Below, piece by piece: positions 60,931 through 64,000 of a DNA stretch of 64,000 nt. Position 1 is the stretch's first letter; every line of letters begins with the position of its first letter. The notes under the pieces are model-generated. The model did no database searches and was not told the origin of the DNA. It saw nothing but the letters and a program-made list of their open reading frames with translations. The stretch is from Eonycteris spelaea. Its lineage: Eukaryota; Chordata; Mammalia; Chiroptera; Pteropodidae. Location: positions 13,059,501-13,123,500 of the forward strand of contig PUFA01000003.1 of assembly GCA_003508835.1 (NCBI GenBank). Reading direction: 5' to 3'. The position numbers were made by a program, and so were the translations under genes.

Positions 60931-61504
60931 CCATATTCTGCTATTCTGCATGACATATAAGTACTACATCCTTGACACTCACTCTACCACATGGCAGTAC
61001 AAAGTCCTTCTGAGTTTGGATTCATTAAAACCTCATATTGAGGAGCCACTCAAGAAATGTTCCATCAGAAGGGGAATGAAAAAAAAAGAGTGGGTAAGTC
61101 TCACAAAAGCTCATGTCCTACTCCCAAATTTCTATAATGTTCTCAAGTTCAATGGAGTGACAACTTTGGCGAAGAGTCTTGAAGTTTTGTGTTATTTTAA
61201 TGCAATCTAGTCTAAAATAAAAATGTATAGGCCTGTGATTAACTAACCAGAAAATACTTGAGGAGTTTATTACCTCCTCTTCTGTTAAGGCTCCATTTAC
61301 TGTGCAGATATGTCACTAATACTGGGGATATTATTCTATTTTTAAATATTTGTTAAAGGTTTACAGTGTCTAAGACACTATGCTAATTGCTCACAAATGT
61401 TTGTGTAATTGAAATGAAGATAAATATACAACACTTATAGAAATAAAATCTTTAACTTACATTAAATTATTCAAATATTTTATATCTAAAAGTCATACTG
61501 AGAC
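60931..61504. other. Unique sequence
   Basis: No named repeat. The 123-codon frame at 60,839-61,210 joins L1 sequence to unique sequence and has no recognisable domain. A GTAAGT lies at 61,094-61,099 without a convincing upstream acceptor. Confidence 0.4.
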
Positions 61505-61690
61505 TTTTCACCAAGCCCTGATAGCATGCTAGAAATAGTGGATGACTGAAAGATGAAAAACATAACCCCAGCCCACAAGTTTGTGATTTTGATCAGAATA
61601 CTTACATACATGACACAGAGGATAAAATATTGCTAAAAATTACTGTTACATATTGATACTTGCACAAATATAATATTGAGATCATAATAA
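61505..61690 (-). mobile_element. Probable L2 LINE 3' end fragment
   Basis: Reverse-complement L2 tail words: 'agccctgatagcatgctaga', 'ctgaaagatgaaaaacataa', 'ccccagcccacaagtttgtg' and 'acatacatgacacagagga', in the usual order. Confidence 0.6.
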
Positions 61691-62101
61691 CCAACAAAGA
61701 TAAACCATAATAGGGACATGATAGATGGTGATACTGATAATTATAATTTCTTTCTTGGGCCGAAAGCACAATGGGACATAAGAATCAACACAGAACAAAT
61801 AGTGAAGAAAAGCAGTGCTAATTAGGTCCTTGAACGAAACTTATCACCCAGGAGAAGAACGGAATGGAGGTTGAATTTGGCAGCTACATCATGCTGCAGG
61901 TGAGATACAGATGTGAGTGACAGGGACAGTTTCCCACGTTCATAGAGCACACAGGGAGGGGACTAGTGACAGCAATATTTAGAATAGCAAGCTGAAGGCA
62001 GATAATTTTGAAAAGAGCTGGCAATAGAATTAAATGCTAGACATCAGTTCTGGGAGGAAGAAAAAAGTTTCAGGGCACAGGAATAAGGACTAGTGCAAAA
62101 A

Positions 62102-62132
<31 letters not shown>

Positions 62133-63099
62133 GGCTTTGGTCAAGATGAAGGCATAGATATATAGCATCATCTAAGGGATGAGTATTTGAAGAAAGGTCT
62201 GTGGTAACCACTGGGACATAAGATCACAGCTCTGTGAAGGGAACTCTTTTTATTTTATCTGGTCATGGAACAAGGATGAGCTCTTGAATTAAAGCTGCAC
62301 GTGGGCTTAGCTAAGGGAAGTTTTGAAAAGACTGAATCAGGAGCACTAGGAAAAATTGACACTAATGAGCATGGCTAAAAGTTAAAAAAGATTATGGATA
62401 GTTTTGATATCTGATATTCATTATTTTAACAAAAAGAGGTCCATGGTATCCCCTTTTAGTATTATATGTTACCTGTCCTTAGAATCCAAAATCATATTTT
62501 GCTTCTCTGGTACAGATTCAGTCATTTCCAATTGGTAATTACATAACTCCCTCCTCTTCCCCAAGGAGAGAGTCCATTTTACAAATGCAATATACAAATA
62601 AATAAAGGCACCAGTGGAGCTAGACCTGCAAGCTTTTAGAGAGTCGATAAAATTTGATTAAATTCTTCTTTTGTTGTTATTATGTTTTCATCACCTTTGT
62701 CATTGTGTCTACACTTCTGAACTCCACCTGGGAGCGGCAGTAACAAGGTATCACAAAACTGGCTTTTCTCACTCTAATTCCAACCTGCCAGAAGCAGCAA
62801 GCACGAGAAATCTCAGGAGAAAACCCCTTGTCATACAATTTACTGCCCAATTTTGCAAACCCGAGAGGTTTAGCTACTAGTAGTTTCCAGAGTTTCAAAT
62901 ATGCTTACTAGTTTGGGGCTATTTATTCATAATAAACTTCTAAACATTCAAGATCAAAACCATGGGTTTTCAGCCGAGAGTAGTCTGATGAGTATTTCCT
63001 TGAGGATTTCGGGGAAAGAGAGAAGTTCAATATACAGAGGATGCCATATAATTCGACTTCTCTGTTACTACCTAATATTTATAGTGAAAACTGTGCCAT
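61691..63099. other. Unclassified sequence with a long T run
   Basis: No gene recognised. Short open frames at 62,671-62,898 overlap on both strands without recognisable domains. The T run at 62,104-62,132 is listed separately. Confidence 0.35.
62104..62132. repeat. (T)29 homopolymer
   Basis: Longest homopolymer of the window. On the minus strand it would be a poly-A tail, but no LINE or SINE body is recognised to its right. Confidence 0.95.
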
Positions 63100-63262
63100 T
63101 GCAGAGCTAAAAGAGACCTTGGAGATAATCTGATGTAATAAGTTCATTTTGTAGAAAAGTCTGAAAATGAGTTATCCAAGATCACACAGTAATTTAGTAG
63201 AAGAATAGATATAAGAATCTGGGTTTATAACTCTGTAAAAGCAGATCCTGCATTCAGAAATT
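63100..63262 (-). mobile_element. MIR-type SINE
   Basis: Reverse-complement MIR text: 'ccttggagataatctgatgt', 'gttcattttgtagaaaagtc' (for cattttacagatgaggaaact), 'gagttatccaagatcacaca', 'gtaatttagtagaagaat' and 'gaatctgggtttataactct'. Confidence 0.75.
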
Positions 63263-63859
63263 GAATTGAATTCACTTCAACAGAAGCCCAGAGCTGTTCT
63301 ACCAAAGAAGTAAAAGGCATAATATTTTTCCTCAATAGCCTTATACTGTCTACAAAACACATGGGTAAAGCAGATGATTCTTTTTGACTCCATATGATTC
63401 TAACCTAAACTGAATCCATTGAAATAATAAATTTGAGATGCTCTAATCCAGAAACCTTATTGAAAGTGGACATTAACTGATGCTTGAAGGATGGTAAGGA
63501 AATATATGAATAGATAGATGGATTCTTTCTGTACTATAATATAGAGATAAAAAGGCCATGAGATTTAAAAAAAAATGAGAATGAGGATCACATATGAGTG
63601 AAATAAAGACAGGAGAAACTGTATATAGTTACATTAATTAATTTAAATAATAACACTCAAACATTTTAGTTTTATTACATAATTTAATTTACTTTTAGAA
63701 TCTTCTTCTGAGCCTATTTAACTAGTTGTAGTAAACGCAAAATTGTGTCTAAAGTATCAAGTAGTAACTACAGATTTACTTCTTATTTTGCTTTTAAGTA
63801 TGTAAATTTTACTATAATCACATGTAGATGGTATATAAATATTTATTTCTTTTTTAGTT
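63263..63859. other. Unique AT-rich sequence
   Basis: No gene or named repeat recognised. Confidence 0.4.
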
Positions 63860-64000
63860 TTTATGTTAATACATTCTTGTTTTGAAATACTTAATACTCA
63901 TGAAACATTTCAAAAATAATAGAGTTCTTATGTAACTTTTCCTCACTTTCCCTAGTGATAACATCTTACAAAGGTGTAGTTTTAAAATCAGAATTTTATA
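63860..64000 (-). mobile_element. L1 LINE 3'UTR, cut by the window end
   Basis: Reverse-complement L1 3'UTR text: 'tactcatgaaacatttcaaa' then 'aataatagagttcttatgta', 'cactttccctagtgataaca' and 'catcttacaaaggtgtag'. It continues beyond position 64,000. Confidence 0.75.

Noticed and set aside
60839..61210. 123-codon open frame plus a GTAAGT at 61,094 as an exon
   Set aside because: The first part is antisense L1 and no good acceptor precedes the unique part.
1..64000. CRISPR arrays, operons, bacterial or phage systems
   Set aside because: No evenly spaced repeats with unique spacers and no dense ORFs. All content is mammalian nuclear repeats and unique non-coding DNA.

Overview
This window is non-coding nuclear DNA from a placental mammal. 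It is AT-rich and CpG-poor. It is full of decayed L1 LINEs, ancient L2 and MIR elements, ERV/MaLR LTRs, one long RTE-clade LINE and many microsatellites. I find no credible protein-coding gene. The longest open frames are pieces of retrotransposons or low-complexity tracts. It is most simply read as a gene desert or the inside of a very long intron. I recognise no tRNA, rRNA, snRNA, CpG island or mitochondrial insert. No primate Alu, rodent B1/B2, carnivore, pig or horse lineage-specific SINE is apparent. The 3' ends of the two least decayed L1s (26.7-27.2 kb and 37.7-38.1 kb) remind me most of bat L1s. A laurasiatherian, perhaps a bat, is my best guess and is inference only.

Layout. 0-9.4 kb: old L1 3' ends (about 1.0-1.5 kb plus strand, 4.4-6.0 kb minus strand), a minus-strand L2 at 3.0-3.5 kb and simple repeats. 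9.45-12.67 kb: a minus-strand L1 with its 3' end on the left and what looks like its 5' region on the right, joined by a large internal deletion. 12.7-20.8 kb: mostly unique sequence with one exon-like 101 bp segment at 12,896, a (CA)n, an (ATC)n and a nested palindrome at 19.8 kb. 20.8-21.5 kb: L1 3' end. 22.47-25.0 kb: a minus-strand RTE LINE covering most of a reverse-transcriptase ORF, with a broken catalytic box. 26.7-27.2 kb: L1. 31.5-31.9 kb: MaLR LTR. 32.6-35.5 kb: plus-strand L1 ORF1 and ORF2 segments split by two different LTRs. 36.6-38.1 kb: two more L1 3' ends. 39.8-40.4 kb: L1 3'UTR. 44.3-50.3 kb: a cluster of ancient repeats (MaLR LTR, MIR, L2). 50.8 kb: MER5-like hAT relic. 52.6-53.4 kb: L1. 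57.8-58.25 kb: unique, CNE-like sequence carrying four TGACAG hexamers in about 100 bp. 58.7-64.0 kb: L1, L2 and MIR pieces, with an L1 3'UTR cut off by the window edge.

The items most worth following up are the exon-like segment (12,896-12,996), the TGACAG cluster with its inverted pair (58,041-58,141), the RTE LINE, and the nested L1/LTR structure at 32.6-35.5 kb. Repeat family names come from recognising remembered consensus features, not from a database search. Repeat boundaries are approximate, usually to within tens of bases.
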